From JAEUMD01 sp937950105 (lineage in GTDB: Bacteria; Pseudomonadota; Alphaproteobacteria; Rhizobiales; Hyphomicrobiaceae): a stretch of DNA of 64,000 nt. Location: positions 1 to 64,000 of the forward strand of contig DAISIT010000001.1 of NCBI GenBank assembly GCA_036821845.1, read 5' to 3'. How positions within the stretch are numbered: position 1 is the stretch's first letter; each line of letters opens with the position of its first letter. The notes beneath the pieces are model-generated. The model did no database searches, was not told the origin of the DNA, and was given only the letters and a program-made list of their open reading frames with translations. Shown one piece after another: positions 35,164 to 45,793 of this stretch. The position numbers and the translations under genes were made by a program.

Positions 35164-36624
35164 TCATTGGCGGGGCTGCGCGGCGGCCGGATGCGGAGAC
35201 GCGGGCGCGGCGCCGTTCGGGCCGAGCGAGCCGGCCGGACGCTGAGCCGTGACACCGCCTGCGGCCATTTCGGCCGACGGCACCAGCGTACCCGTCACCG
35301 ACTTGCGGATGTCGAAATAGGTATTGGCGACGCGCTTCACGTCCTCGAGCGACACCTTGCGGATGCGATCCGGCAGGCCGTCGATGTCGGCGATCGACTG
35401 GCCGATGGCGCGCGCCCAGCCATAGCGTCGCGCCAGCGTCGACTGGTTGTCGCTCTCGTAGATGAAATCGGCGACGTAGGAAGCCTTGGCGCGCTTCAAC
35501 GCCGCCTCGGTGACGCCGTTCGCCTTGACGTCGGTGATCACCTCGTCGAGCCGCTTTTCGATCGCCGCGAGATCGTGGCCCGGAGCCGCCACCGCCTGCA
35601 GCACGATCTTGCCGCTGTCGTAGCCGCCGCCGTAGTAGCCGCCGCTGGCCGATGCCGCCATGCGGCCGTCGACGACCAGCGCCTTGTAGAGCTGGCTGGT
35701 CGCGCCCTCGGCGAGGATTTTCACCAGAATGTCGAGCGCTTCGGCATCACCCGCCGGCGCGGTCTTGAAGCTCGGCGCCAGATAGTAGCGATAGAAGGTC
35801 GGCTGGCCGGCCCGCGGGTCCTCGTACGACAGGCGCCGCGCGACCGAGAACTCCGGCTCCTGCGGACGCACGCGCTCCGCACCGACCGCCGGGTTCGCCG
35901 GGATCTTGCCATAGGTCGCTTCCGCCATGGTCTTGACCTGCTCCGGCGTCACGTCACCGGCGACGACGAGGATGGCGTTGTTTGGCGCGTAGAAACGCTT
36001 GTAGAAGGCGACGGCATCCTCGCGGCTGAGCCGGGCGATCTCGCGCTCCCAGCCGATCACCGGCGTGCCATAGGGATGATTACGGTAGAGCGCCGCGTCC
36101 ATCTCCTCGTCGAGCATGGAGCGGGGATCGTTGTCGACGCGCGAGCGGCGCTCCTCGAGGATCACGTCGCGCTCGGTCAGCACCTCGCCCTCGGCGAGCT
36201 TCAGGTTGACCATGCGCTCGGCCTCGAGCTCCATCATGCGCGGCAGGTTCTCCTTCGAGACGCGCTGGAAGTAGGCAGTAGCGTCTTGCGTGGTGAAGGC
36301 GTTGTCCTGGCCGCCGAGGCGCGCGACGATCTTCGGGAACTCGCCGGACGGAATCCTCTCCGTCGTCTTGAACATCAGGTGCTCGAGGAAGTGAGCGATG
36401 CCGGAAACGCCCGGCGTCTCGTCGGCGGCGCCGGCGCGATACCAGACCATATGCGTGACGACCGGCGCCCGCGTGTCGGGGATGACGACGATCTCCATGC
36501 CGTTATCGAGTTTCATCTCGGTCACGCGCGATTTCAGCGTGTCAGCATAGGACAGGGTCGGCAGGGCGATGGTCATGATGGCGCTCACCACGGTCAGAAG
36601 GCGGCAGAAGCCGGCAGCTCTCAT
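35164..36624 (-). CDS. Zinc peptidase of the M16 (insulinase) family, catalytic subunit
   Basis: 486 residues with signal peptide (about 1-27, LLTVVSAIMTIALPTLSYA). The inverted zinc motif HFLEH is at 78-82, and the third ligand is expected in ELEAERM about 75 residues later. SRVDNDPRSML and the HPYGTPVIGWEREI block are typical of M16B. A C-terminal Pro/Ala-rich tail of about 30 residues may be flexible. AGAGGA lies 8 bases before ATG 36624. Its stop is 35 bases from the start of the non-catalytic partner, so both are made from one message and probably form a periplasmic heterodimer like other bacterial M16B pairs. Confidence 0.9.
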   Translation of the reverse strand: MRAAGFCRLLTVVSAIMTIALPTLSYADTLKSRVTEMKLDNGMEIVVIPDTRAPVVTHMVWYRAGAADETPGVSGIAHFLEHLMFKTTERIPSGEFPKIVARLGGQDNAFTTQDATAYFQRVSKENLPRMMELEAERMVNLKLAEGEVLTERDVILEERRSRVDNDPRSMLDEEMDAALYRNHPYGTPVIGWEREIARLSREDAVAFYKRFYAPNNAILVVAGDVTPEQVKTMAEATYGKIPANPAVGAERVRPQEPEFSVARRLSYEDPRAGQPTFYRYYLAPSFKTAPAGDAEALDILVKILAEGATSQLYKALVVDGRMAASASGGYYGGGYDSGKIVLQAVAAPGHDLAAIEKRLDEVITDVKANGVTEAALKRAKASYVADFIYESDNQSTLARRYGWARAIGQSIADIDGLPDRIRKVSLEDVKRVANTYFDIRKSVTGTLVPSAEMAAGGVTAQRPAGSLGPNGAAPASPHPAAAQPRQ

Positions 36625-36763
36625 GCGAGAAATCCTCTCGTGCTCTGGCGGGACGTCGGGCGGCATACCCTGGCGACACGTGCCCGTGCCCGCACGGAAC
36701 CCCGCAATGCGCTGATGTCAGCAGTGTGGCCGTCGAAGTCAAATGACAACACGTTCATGTCGG

Positions 36764-36780
36764 GATAAGCGGCGCTTATC
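36764..36780. promoter_or_regulatory. Dyad GATAAGC-GGC-GCTTATC upstream of the M16 genes
   Basis: A perfect 7-bp inverted repeat in an AT-richer patch, 140 bases upstream of the catalytic M16 start and about 90 bases after rimO. It is too short for a terminator; an operator is possible. No regulator can be named. Confidence 0.35.
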
Positions 36781-36861
36781 GTTGGAACGTCGGTGAAATA
36801 TGCATTCGTCGGTCGCTGCCCGCGAACTGCCGGCCGGCTCGTGAGGACTGCGCTCGCCATT

Positions 36862-36881
36862 CGCCGGCAGATCAGCCGGCG
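36862..36881 (-). terminator. Stem-loop overlapping the rimO stop codon
   Basis: CGCCGGC (36862-36868) and GCCGGCG (36875-36881) pair perfectly around a 6-base loop that contains the end of rimO. There is no T-tract, so it may be only a weak terminator or an end-protecting hairpin. Confidence 0.35.
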
Positions 36882-38293
36882 CGCTCGGCCCACAGGTCGT
36901 ATTCGTCGGCATGCTCGACGCGGGCACGGACGATATCGCCGGGCGCAACTGTTGTATCGCCATTGAGGTAGACGCTGCCGTCGATCTCCGGCGCGTCCCA
37001 GATCGAGCGGCCGATGGCGCCCTCCTCGTCGACCTCGTCGATGATGACATCGATGTCGCGGCCGATGCGTGTCGCCAGAACGTCGCGGCTCACCTCCTGC
37101 TGGGCGGCCATGAAGCGGTGCCAGCGCTCCTCCTTGACCTCCTCGGGCACCGCACCCGGAAGCTCGTTCGCCCTGGCGCCCGTCACCGCCTCATACTTGA
37201 AACAGCCGACGCGATTGAGCTTCGCCTCGCGCACGAAATCGAGGAGCTGCTCGAAATCCTGCTCGGTCTCGCCGGGGAAACCGACGATGAAGGTCGAGCG
37301 GACGGCGAGATCGGGCTGCGCCTCGCGCCAGCGCGCGATGCGGGCGAGCACCTTGTCCTGGCTGCCCGGCCGGCGCATGGCCTTCAGCACGCTCGGCGAA
37401 GCGTGCTGGAACGGGATGTCGAGATAGGGCAGCAGGCCGGTGCCGCTCATCAGCGGGATGACGTCGTCGACGTGCGGATAGGGATAGACGTAGTGCAGGC
37501 GCACCCACGCGCCGAGGCTGCCGAGTGCCCGCGCGAGATCGAGGAACTTCGCCTTCATCGGCGCGCCGCGCCACGGGCTTTCGGCATACTTGATGTCGAG
37601 GCCGTAGGCGCTGGTGTCCTGGCTGATGACCAGCAGCTCCTTGACGCCCGCCGCGACCAGCCGCTCGGCCTCGCGCATGACGTCGCCCGCCGGCCGGCTG
37701 ACGAGGCGGCCGCGCAGATCCGGAATGATGCAGAACGAGCAGGCGTTGTTGCAGCCCTCGGAAATCTTCACGTAGGCGTAGTGGCGCGGCGTCAGGTGCA
37801 GGCCCTCGGGCGGCACCAGATCGAGGAACGGATCGTGCGGCGGCGCGACGGCTCCGTGCACGGCTTCGACCACCTGCTCGTACTGGTGCGGCCCCGTCAC
37901 CGCCAGCACGCCCGGGTGCGCGTCGATGATGCGATCCTTGTCGGCACCGACACCGAAGCAGCCGGTGACGATGACGCGGCCGTTCTCGGCCATCGCCTCG
38001 CCGATGGCGTCGAGGCTTTCCTGCTTGGCGCTGTCGAGGAAACCGCAGGTGTTGACGACGACGACATCGGCGCCGGCGTAGTCCTGCGACAGCGCGTATC
38101 CCTCTGAGCGCAGCCGCGTGATGATGCGCTCGCTGTCGACCAGAGCCTTGGGGCAGCCGAGCGAGACGAAGCCGACCTTGGGCGGGCCCTTCGGCGCGGC
38201 GAGGCGAACAGTGCGAGGGCGCGGAGCCTTGGCCGCAGCCTTGGCGGCGCGCGGCTTCGAGGTGCGGGACTTCGGTGCGGAGGGCTTGCTCAT
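36872..38293 (-). CDS. rimO: Ribosomal protein S12 methylthiotransferase
   Basis: Radical-SAM enzyme that methylthiolates Asp89 of ribosomal protein S12. 473 residues. The N-terminal UPF0004 domain holds the auxiliary cluster cysteines C47, C83 and C112. The radical-SAM cluster is C181-x3-C185-x2-C188 in SEGCNNACSFC, and a C-terminal TRAM domain begins near 400. An N-terminal Lys/Ala/Pro-rich extension of about 37 residues is unusual and probably disordered. The SLGCPKALVDSE opening separates RimO from MiaB. Confidence 0.95.
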   Translation of the reverse strand: MSKPSAPKSRTSKPRAAKAAAKAPRPRTVRLAAPKGPPKVGFVSLGCPKALVDSERIITRLRSEGYALSQDYAGADVVVVNTCGFLDSAKQESLDAIGEAMAENGRVIVTGCFGVGADKDRIIDAHPGVLAVTGPHQYEQVVEAVHGAVAPPHDPFLDLVPPEGLHLTPRHYAYVKISEGCNNACSFCIIPDLRGRLVSRPAGDVMREAERLVAAGVKELLVISQDTSAYGLDIKYAESPWRGAPMKAKFLDLARALGSLGAWVRLHYVYPYPHVDDVIPLMSGTGLLPYLDIPFQHASPSVLKAMRRPGSQDKVLARIARWREAQPDLAVRSTFIVGFPGETEQDFEQLLDFVREAKLNRVGCFKYEAVTGARANELPGAVPEEVKEERWHRFMAAQQEVSRDVLATRIGRDIDVIIDEVDEEGAIGRSIWDAPEIDGSVYLNGDTTVAPGDIVRARVEHADEYDLWAERAG

Positions 38294-38354
38294 GAGCGGG
38301 CTTCTAATCCGCCGCCCGCCCGCTGTGAAGCGCTAAGGCGAGGGCGCGTCCGTT

Positions 38355-40094
38355 TCACCGCGCGACCAGCAAGCCACTGTCGATCAGCCGGCGGTGGAAC
38401 GCGAGGATCTCGTCCTGGTGCTTGCACTGGTAGTAGCGCCCCTGGCAGCGCTCCATGAGCCGCATACGCTCGCGCCCGGCCGGCGTCAGCGGCAGACCGG
38501 CCGACTTCATCATCAGCGTGCCGAGATAGGGCACGTCGAGGACGTCGACATCCGGCAGGGGCGGGACCGTCATGTTGATCCCGTCGACCGCATAATAGCT
38601 GAGAAAGCCGGGGCTATCCGGCGCCATGAGGACATTGTGCGCTTCGGTCTCCGCGCCGATGCCGAGCAGCGGGCGGGTGACGATCGGCTGATGGTCGCCG
38701 TACTGCACGATCAGGAAACGCTCGCGCGGGTAGCGCTTCTGCAGCTCGGCGCGGAACCACTCGAAGTCGATGCGAGCCAGCGACAGGCGCCGCAGGTACT
38801 CGTGCATCTCGGGATCGGTACCCGGGCCGCCGCCGGGAACCGCCATATCGGGGCTATGGGTATCCTTGTAGGGCAGATGCGCGACCGAGGTGATGATGTA
38901 GGTGAACAGCGGCGCCCCCTTGCGCGACACCTGCTCGCCGATCCGCTGCAGCGCGTTGGTATAGTAGAACCGGTCACGCTCGTTGTAGCGCTTGGCGCCC
39001 TGACCGGTGAAGTCGTGGATCTCGGACAGGCCGATCGACGAATAGAACTTGCCGCTCGAGACGAAGTGCTTCGGCACCGGATAGAACAATACGTTGTCGT
39101 AGCCGCAGCGCTCGAGTGTCTGCGGCAGCGTATCGTGCACCTTGCCCTGCATCATCGACTGCACGAACGTGCGCATGCCGCCGAACGAATAGGTCGAGAC
39201 GCCGGCCAGTACCGAGAACTCGGTCAGCCACGAGGCGCCACCATAGGTCTCGACGCGCAGCTTCCTCAGCGAGCCGTCGCCTGACCGAAAGAACGGATCG
39301 AGGCTCTTGTCGTAGGCGATCTGCGGGAACAGGCTCGGCGGGATCACGCTTTCCTGATGGATCAGGATGATGTGCGGCGGCTTCTCGCGCATCGGGCAGG
39401 TCGCCGGAGTGCCGAACGCGCGCACCGTCGGATCATGCGCGGCCGCCTCGATCAACTGGCCGCGCCAGAGCGTCGCCACCGTCTCGGCCCACGACGAATA
39501 GAACGACGAGACGTAGAGATCGTCCCAGTAGAACAGCGTATGCGGGCGCTCGCCCCGCGCCAGATCACCGAGCATGCCGACCATGGCCGCGGCGGCGGTT
39601 GCAATCGCGGCGACCTTGCGCGTCACCCGCGTCGGATCGTTGCGGTGTATGAACCAGGCGAGCGCGACGATACCTGAAATCGCCACGCCGAGCGCGATCA
39701 GCTCCTTGCGGAAATCGATCCAGAGATACCAGAGGGTATCGGGCGACATCATGTAGAAGACGACGTCGTAGGCGTGGAGCACCATGCCGAGGTACTTCCA
39801 CTTGACGTCGGAGCCGATGACGACGAGCGCAATGAACGCGGCGACCAGCGCCGTCGAGAACAGCACGCGCCGCGATGCGAAAGCGACGAGGCCGATCAAC
39901 GTCGCCGTGACGCCGAAAGTGAAGGCGACGTTCGATGGCCAGCCCTCGTGACGCACGAAATAGATCGCCATTCCCATGATGAGAATGCCCGTGAGCTGCC
40001 ACGCCCGGCGCGGCGACCAGGCATCACGAAGGCGGGACGATAGCGGACGCGAAGCCGCCTGCTCGGCGTGCCGCGGGGCAGAGTCGAATGACAT
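38355..40094 (-). CDS. LtaS/OpgB-like phosphoglycerol transferase (membrane sulfatase family)
   Basis: 579 residues with five predicted membrane helices in the first 178 residues and a periplasmic sulfatase-fold domain. E248 in ILIHQES fits the metal-binding glutamate of LtaS/MdoB enzymes; YGGASWLTEFSVLAG holds the nucleophile region, although the usual Thr is not obvious and Ser may serve instead. QYGDHQP is the conserved C-terminal metal-binding site. Family members move phosphoglycerol or phosphoethanolamine groups from lipids to glycans, teichoic acid or glucans. The acceptor here is unknown; periplasmic glucans are likely in a Gram-negative. No clear ribosome-binding site before ATG 40094. 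Confidence 0.78.
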   Translation of the reverse strand: MSFDSAPRHAEQAASRPLSSRLRDAWSPRRAWQLTGILIMGMAIYFVRHEGWPSNVAFTFGVTATLIGLVAFASRRVLFSTALVAAFIALVVIGSDVKWKYLGMVLHAYDVVFYMMSPDTLWYLWIDFRKELIALGVAISGIVALAWFIHRNDPTRVTRKVAAIATAAAAMVGMLGDLARGERPHTLFYWDDLYVSSFYSSWAETVATLWRGQLIEAAAHDPTVRAFGTPATCPMREKPPHIILIHQESVIPPSLFPQIAYDKSLDPFFRSGDGSLRKLRVETYGGASWLTEFSVLAGVSTYSFGGMRTFVQSMMQGKVHDTLPQTLERCGYDNVLFYPVPKHFVSSGKFYSSIGLSEIHDFTGQGAKRYNERDRFYYTNALQRIGEQVSRKGAPLFTYIITSVAHLPYKDTHSPDMAVPGGGPGTDPEMHEYLRRLSLARIDFEWFRAELQKRYPRERFLIVQYGDHQPIVTRPLLGIGAETEAHNVLMAPDSPGFLSYYAVDGINMTVPPLPDVDVLDVPYLGTLMMKSAGLPLTPAGRERMRLMERCQGRYYQCKHQDEILAFHRRLIDSGLLVAR

Positions 40095-40256
40095 GTCTGT
40101 GCGTTCGGGAGGTTCAACCGTTCAGTTTTCATCCCTCGATCCGGGATGTCGTCGAACAGATACATAGTCGTCACACAGCGTCAAATCTATGGCGTCAGCG
40201 CGGTCAACGAGGCCACGCAGCCTTGCAGATCAGAGCGAATTTCCCAGAAACAACGC

Positions 40257-41303
40257 TCACTGTGTATTTTTGCGACGCACCATGATCTTGGCGAGGAAAG
40301 CCGTCGACGTGGCGGCAGCCGCGAGGCCCGCCTCGGACAGCAGCGCGTCGAGGTCGTCGATGGCGTAGTGGCGGAAGTAGGGCTCGTGGAAGCGGTGCGG
40401 GAAGGCTTCGAGCAGGCCGTCCCAACCGGGCCGGTCCCCCATCTGCAGGCTGTCGACCAGCACCAGAAGTCCACCCGGCTTGAGCACCCGCGCCATTTCG
40501 CGCGCCACCGTGCGGCGCACCTCTGGCGGCAGCTCGTGAAACAGGAACACGCACGTGACGATGTCCTGACTGGCGTCATCGAGCGGGATGGCCTCGGCAT
40601 TGGCCGCGAGCAGCGTCGCCGGCCTCAGACCACCGAGGTGGCGGCGAGCTTCCGACAGGTAGGAAGGCGACAGGTCGAGGCCGGTCAGGCGCAGCGCCGG
40701 ATAGACGAGGCGGATGTCTCGCAACAGGCGCCCCGTCCCGCAGGCGATGTCGAGCAGGCTCGAGCGGCGCTGGTCACGCCCGCGCAGGAACTCTCCGATC
40801 GGGCGCAGCGCGGCCCGGCGCATGGCGGCTGCAGAACCATAGAACAGGGTTTCGACCTGCACGTCATAGAGGCGGGCGGAGTCCTCGGCGAGATAGCCGC
40901 CCTTCTGGAAGTGGAAATCCTGCCGGAAATACTCGGGAACCTCGCTCAGATCGGCGAATGACGCGACCGTCGAAGCGTTGCGCGTCTCGCGCCGCCCGAC
41001 CGCGTCCGGTACGTCGCGCAGCATGGCGGCGAGGCGCGAAAGATGGTCGAACAGCCCGGCGGCGGGTGCGGCACCGTCGGCGGGCGCGAAGCGATCGCGC
41101 ACCAGCTCGGCGTCGCGGCGCATCAGCTCGCCGAGGTCGTCCAGAAGCTCGCGCTGGCTCGGCACCGGGCGGCTGGGGCGAAACGGCGCGGCAGTCGCGT
41201 GACGCGAGCCCTCGCGCGCCGCGAGCCAGTTGACGCCCGTGTACCAGCCGACACGCACCGCATTGCCGGCGAGCTGCGTGGCTTGTCCTATAAGGTCGCC
41301 CAT
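40257..41303 (-). CDS. SAM-dependent methyltransferase, class I
   Basis: 348 residues. An uncharacterised helical N-terminal half (about 1-180) precedes a Rossmann methyltransferase domain: motif I DIACGTG at 185-191, then LTGLDLSPSYL, ANAEAIPLDDASQDIV and HELPPEVRRTVAREMARVLKPGG, which resembles UbiE/COQ5 or methyltransf_11 enzymes. The substrate is unknown. ATG 41303 was chosen as the first conserved-looking start; ATG 41363 would add 20 basic residues. It lies 75 bases downstream of the Dph6-like gene on the same strand. Confidence 0.78.
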   Translation of the reverse strand: MGDLIGQATQLAGNAVRVGWYTGVNWLAAREGSRHATAAPFRPSRPVPSQRELLDDLGELMRRDAELVRDRFAPADGAAPAAGLFDHLSRLAAMLRDVPDAVGRRETRNASTVASFADLSEVPEYFRQDFHFQKGGYLAEDSARLYDVQVETLFYGSAAAMRRAALRPIGEFLRGRDQRRSSLLDIACGTGRLLRDIRLVYPALRLTGLDLSPSYLSEARRHLGGLRPATLLAANAEAIPLDDASQDIVTCVFLFHELPPEVRRTVAREMARVLKPGGLLVLVDSLQMGDRPGWDGLLEAFPHRFHEPYFRHYAIDDLDALLSEAGLAAAATSTAFLAKIMVRRKNTQ

Positions 41304-41378
41304 GGGTCGATCCGAAGTTGCATCTACGTGTATGAACTTGGGGCGTCGCCGGGGCGGTGGCAAGCCGGCGCGTGCGCC

Positions 41379-42038
41379 TCAACGCACGGGCAGCAGGTCC
41401 GCATAGGCGAAGCCGTCGCGCAGCACCGTCTCTCCGGGAGCAACGGATACGGGCCTCGCCAGCATGGGACCCGCTGTGACGAAGGTGTGGAACTCGCCGT
41501 TCTCGCCGCACGGATCGACGCTTTCGGGGAGTTCGGCGAGCAGGCTCTCGTCGAACGTGCGCCCGGCAAAGCTCTGATCGAGACGGGCGAGATCGACGGT
41601 GGCCAGCCGTGCCGAGACACCGGCCGCGATCATCTCCGAGGCCAGCGCGCGCGTATTTAGACCCCACAGCGGAAACAGTGGCGCGATGCCCGTTCCGGCG
41701 AGGTTCTTCTCCCGGTACGCGCGGACGTCTTCGAGGAACAGGTCGCCGAATGCCATATGCGTGACGCCGGCACGCCGCGCTTCGCCGAGGAATGCCCGCA
41801 TGCGTGCTTCGTAGTCGTCGTTGGAGCTCGGCCACGGCAGGTCGATGACGTGCAAGGGCAAGCCGACCGCCTCCGCCTGCGCGTCGAGCAGTTCGCGGCG
41901 CACGCCATGCATGGCGACGCGCTGGAACTCGGCATTGAGAGTGGTGAACAGCGCCGTGACCGGCACGCCCGCGCGCCGCATGACGTGAAGCGCCCAGGCG
42001 CAATCCTTGCCGCTGCTCCAGCTCAGCCAGATGTTCAC
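41379..42038 (-). CDS. Dph6-like ATP-binding protein (adenine nucleotide alpha-hydrolase, DUF71)
   Basis: 219 residues with the PP-loop-like SGKDC at 9-13 and the N-type ATP-pyrophosphatase fold. The central GDLFLEDVRAYREKNL and the C-terminal GENGEFHTFVTAGP are signatures shared with diphthine-ammonia ligase. Bacteria lack diphthamide, so the substrate must differ; bacterial members are sometimes linked to B12 or amide-forming reactions, which I cannot support here. Divergent from the sirtuin gene (starts 96 bases apart). Confidence 0.82.
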   Translation of the reverse strand: MNIWLSWSSGKDCAWALHVMRRAGVPVTALFTTLNAEFQRVAMHGVRRELLDAQAEAVGLPLHVIDLPWPSSNDDYEARMRAFLGEARRAGVTHMAFGDLFLEDVRAYREKNLAGTGIAPLFPLWGLNTRALASEMIAAGVSARLATVDLARLDQSFAGRTFDESLLAELPESVDPCGENGEFHTFVTAGPMLARPVSVAPGETVLRDGFAYADLLPVR

Positions 42039-42134
42039 GCTCTTGCTCCTCGGCGCTTCGATCGCCGTTGTCGAACCGGCCGCCGAGGCTTATCCCGTGA
42101 GCCGGGGCCGCGCCAGCGCGACGGAGGGACGTTC

Positions 42135-42851
42135 ATGGCCAAAGGACAGCGCATCGTGATCCTGACCGGCGCCGGGCTTTCGGCCGAGTCGGGCCTCGCG
42201 ACGTTCCGCGACGCGGGCGGCATCTGGGCGAAGTACGACTATCGCGAGGTGGCCACCCCGCAAGGTTTTCTGCGCAATCCGGCGCTCGTGCACGAATTCT
42301 ACAACATGCGCCGCCGCGATCTGCTCGGCTGCGCCCCCAATGCCGCGCACGCGGCGCTGGCACGGCTCGAGCACGAGCACGCCGCTCGCAATGGCGGCGA
42401 GGTGCTGATCGTCACGCAGAACATCGACAACCTGCACGAGGCGGCCGGATCGCGAAACCTGATCCATATGCACGGCGAGCTTCTGCGCTCGCTCTGCGCC
42501 GAGTGCGGCGCCCGCCACGACTGCCGCGACGACCTTTCCGTCGAAAGCGAGTGCCGGTCGTGCGGACTGCCGGGCGGCATGCGGCCCGATGTCGTGTGGT
42601 TCGGCGAGATGCCGTATCAGATGGAGCGCATCACCGAAGCGCTGGCAAAGTGCGACCTGTTCGTTTCGATCGGCACCAGTGGCAACGTCTATCCGGCGGC
42701 GGGCTTCGTCGCCGGCGCGGCGGACGCGGGTGCGCACACGCTGGAGCTGAACCTCGAACCGTCGGACGGCGCGTCGCAATTCGCCGAGGCGATCCATGGC
42801 AAGGCGACGGAGATCGTGCCCGCCTGGGTCGCGCGCGTGCTCGGCACTTGA
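42135..42851 (+). CDS. cobB: NAD-dependent protein deacylase, sirtuin class III
   Basis: 238 residues. NAD site GAGLSAESGLATFRDAGG (12-29), QNID at 95-98, catalytic H113 in HMHGE, and a zinc ribbon with C121, C124, C140 and C143. Y56 and R59 in FYNMRRR are the pair that lets class III sirtuins (E. coli CobB, Sirt5) remove succinyl and other acidic acyl groups, so desuccinylase activity is likely in addition to deacetylation. GGAGGG lies 8 bases before ATG 42135. It converges on the rlmD-like gene. No TIR, HerA or other defence partner is present. Confidence 0.93.
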   Translation: MAKGQRIVILTGAGLSAESGLATFRDAGGIWAKYDYREVATPQGFLRNPALVHEFYNMRRRDLLGCAPNAAHAALARLEHEHAARNGGEVLIVTQNIDNLHEAAGSRNLIHMHGELLRSLCAECGARHDCRDDLSVESECRSCGLPGGMRPDVVWFGEMPYQMERITEALAKCDLFVSIGTSGNVYPAAGFVAGAADAGAHTLELNLEPSDGASQFAEAIHGKATEIVPAWVARVLGT

Positions 42852-42855
42852 TGAA

Positions 42856-44129
<1,274 letters not shown>

Positions 44130-44133
<4 letters not shown>

Positions 44134-44924
44134 GCCTTCACGGCTCCGATCAGATGCTCGATGTTGCCCTCCTTGCCGGGCAGCGGCGAGACCATATCCC
44201 CGACGACGCGCCAGCCTTGCGCGGCGATCCACGCGGCGATGTCGTCCACGACCGCGCGGCGCACTCCATCCTCGCGCACGATGCCACGCTTGCCGACTTC
44301 GGCCCGCCCGGCCTCGAACTGCGGCTTTACCAGCACCACCAGCGACGCGCGATCCCCCGTCAACGACAGCGGCACGGGCAGTGCCTGCTTCAGCGAAATG
44401 AAGCTCACGTCCGCGACGATGACGCCGACCGGCTCCGGCACCTCACGACGCGACACGGCGCGCGCGTCGACACCCTCGAGCGAGACGACGCGCGGATCGG
44501 CAGCGACGCGGGCGTGCAATTGCCCGCTGCCGACATCGACCGCATAGACGCGCGTCGCTCCGCGCGCCAGCAGGACTTCGGTGAACCCCCCGGTCGAGGC
44601 GCCGACATCGAGCGCAACCAGCCCATCGATGGCGAAGCCGAACACGTCGAGCGCCGCCGCCAGCTTGGCACCGCTGCGCGAAACCCATTGGTTGGCCGCG
44701 GGATCGACCTCGATGCGGGCTCCCGCGCCGACCACCTGCCCGGCCTTGCGCGCCGCGACGCCGTCGACCTGCACGGCCCCGCGCCGCACGAGATCGGCCG
44801 CGCGCGCCCGCGTTTCTACCAGTCCGCGAGCCAGCATGGCGGCGTCTAGACGAACGGGTCCGCCCGGACTCTCACCGGAAACCGCTACCGGCGCGGCTTC
44901 ACGCTTTTTCATAGAACCGACCAT
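44130..44924 (-). CDS. tlyA: TlyA-family rRNA methyltransferase / hemolysin-like protein
   Basis: 264 residues. An N-terminal S4 RNA-binding domain (about 20-75, RLDAAMLARGLVETRARAADLVRRG) precedes an FtsJ-like methyltransferase domain with ALDVGASTGGFTEVLL, YAVDVGSGQL and LVKPQFEAGR. In mycobacteria the family methylates 2'-O of 16S and 23S rRNA; in other bacteria activity is less certain. Start ATG 44924 or 44912; neither has a clear ribosome-binding site. In many Hyphomicrobiales tlyA directly follows dxs; here dxs lies about 3.9 kb away. Confidence 0.9.
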
Positions 44925-45024
44925 CCCCGGCGTGCGTTACTCTGGCTGCTGCCCGCGTCGAGTAGCAGGCGCGCGCGCATCTCGCCAAGACCTTGACCAC
45001 TCGCACCCCCGGGAGGATGCCAAG

Positions 45025-45753
45025 ATGCCCTTGAGCCGCAGAGAATTACTCGCCACCACCGCCGCCACCCTGGCGCTCACCGCGATGCCGCTGCGAGCCT
45101 TTGCACAGGTCGCCGCCGAAGGTCCGTTCACGCTGCCGCCGCTGCGCTATGCGGCCACCGCACTGGAGCCGCACATCGACGCCAAAACCATGGAAATCCA
45201 CCATGGCAAGCATCACGCCGCCTACGTCAAGAATCTCAACGCCGCGCTCAAGGACCATGGCGAAGCGGCGAAGCTCCCCCTCGAGCAAATACTCGCCAAA
45301 CTCGCCGAGATGCCGGACGCCATCCGCACAGCGCTACGCAACAACGGCGGCGGTCATGCCAATCATGCCATGTTCTGGCAGATCATGGGGCAGCCCGGCT
45401 CTGCCCCGGCCCCCGAGGGCGATCTCAAGGCCGCGATCGATCGCGACCTCGGCGGCATGGACAAGCTGATGGAGCAGTTCAACACCGCCGGCACCAAGGT
45501 ATTCGGCTCGGGCTGGGTCTTCGTCACCGTCGATCAGGGTGGCAAGCTCGCCATCGTCTCCAAACCGAACCAGGACACGCCGCTGATGGACGGTGGCCGC
45601 GCGCTCATCGGCAATGACGTCTGGGAACACGCCTACTATCTGAACTACCAGAACCGCCGCGCCGACTATCTCAAGGCGTGGTGGAACGTGGTCAACTGGA
45701 AGGCGGTCGGCGAACGCTATGCCGCCGCCAAGGCCGGCACCCTGGCGATCTGA
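45025..45753 (+). CDS. sodA: Tat-exported Fe/Mn superoxide dismutase
   Basis: Converts superoxide to oxygen and hydrogen peroxide. 242 residues, of which the first about 28 form a twin-arginine signal (LSRRELLATTAATLALTAMPL, cleavage near AFA). Metal ligands are H59, H114, D198 and H202 in the usual motifs (EIHHGKHH, GGGHANHAMFW, DVWEHAYY). The GGGHANH pattern favours the Mn or cambialistic type. Cytoplasmic enzymes of this family lack the leader, so this is a periplasmic enzyme that folds before export. GGGAGGA lies 8 bases before ATG 45025. Followed by a cupin gene after 40 bases. Confidence 0.93.
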   Translation: MPLSRRELLATTAATLALTAMPLRAFAQVAAEGPFTLPPLRYAATALEPHIDAKTMEIHHGKHHAAYVKNLNAALKDHGEAAKLPLEQILAKLAEMPDAIRTALRNNGGGHANHAMFWQIMGQPGSAPAPEGDLKAAIDRDLGGMDKLMEQFNTAGTKVFGSGWVFVTVDQGGKLAIVSKPNQDTPLMDGGRALIGNDVWEHAYYLNYQNRRADYLKAWWNVVNWKAVGERYAAAKAGTLAI

Positions 45754-45793
45754 ACGACGACACGGCCAGCGCGCCGCGAACAGGAGGGTTGCG

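Noticed and set aside
42135..42851. Sirtuin as anti-phage Sir2 effector
   Set aside because: It is a single-domain CobB-like deacylase with zinc ribbon and class III residues and has no SLOG, TIR, Argonaute or HerA neighbour.
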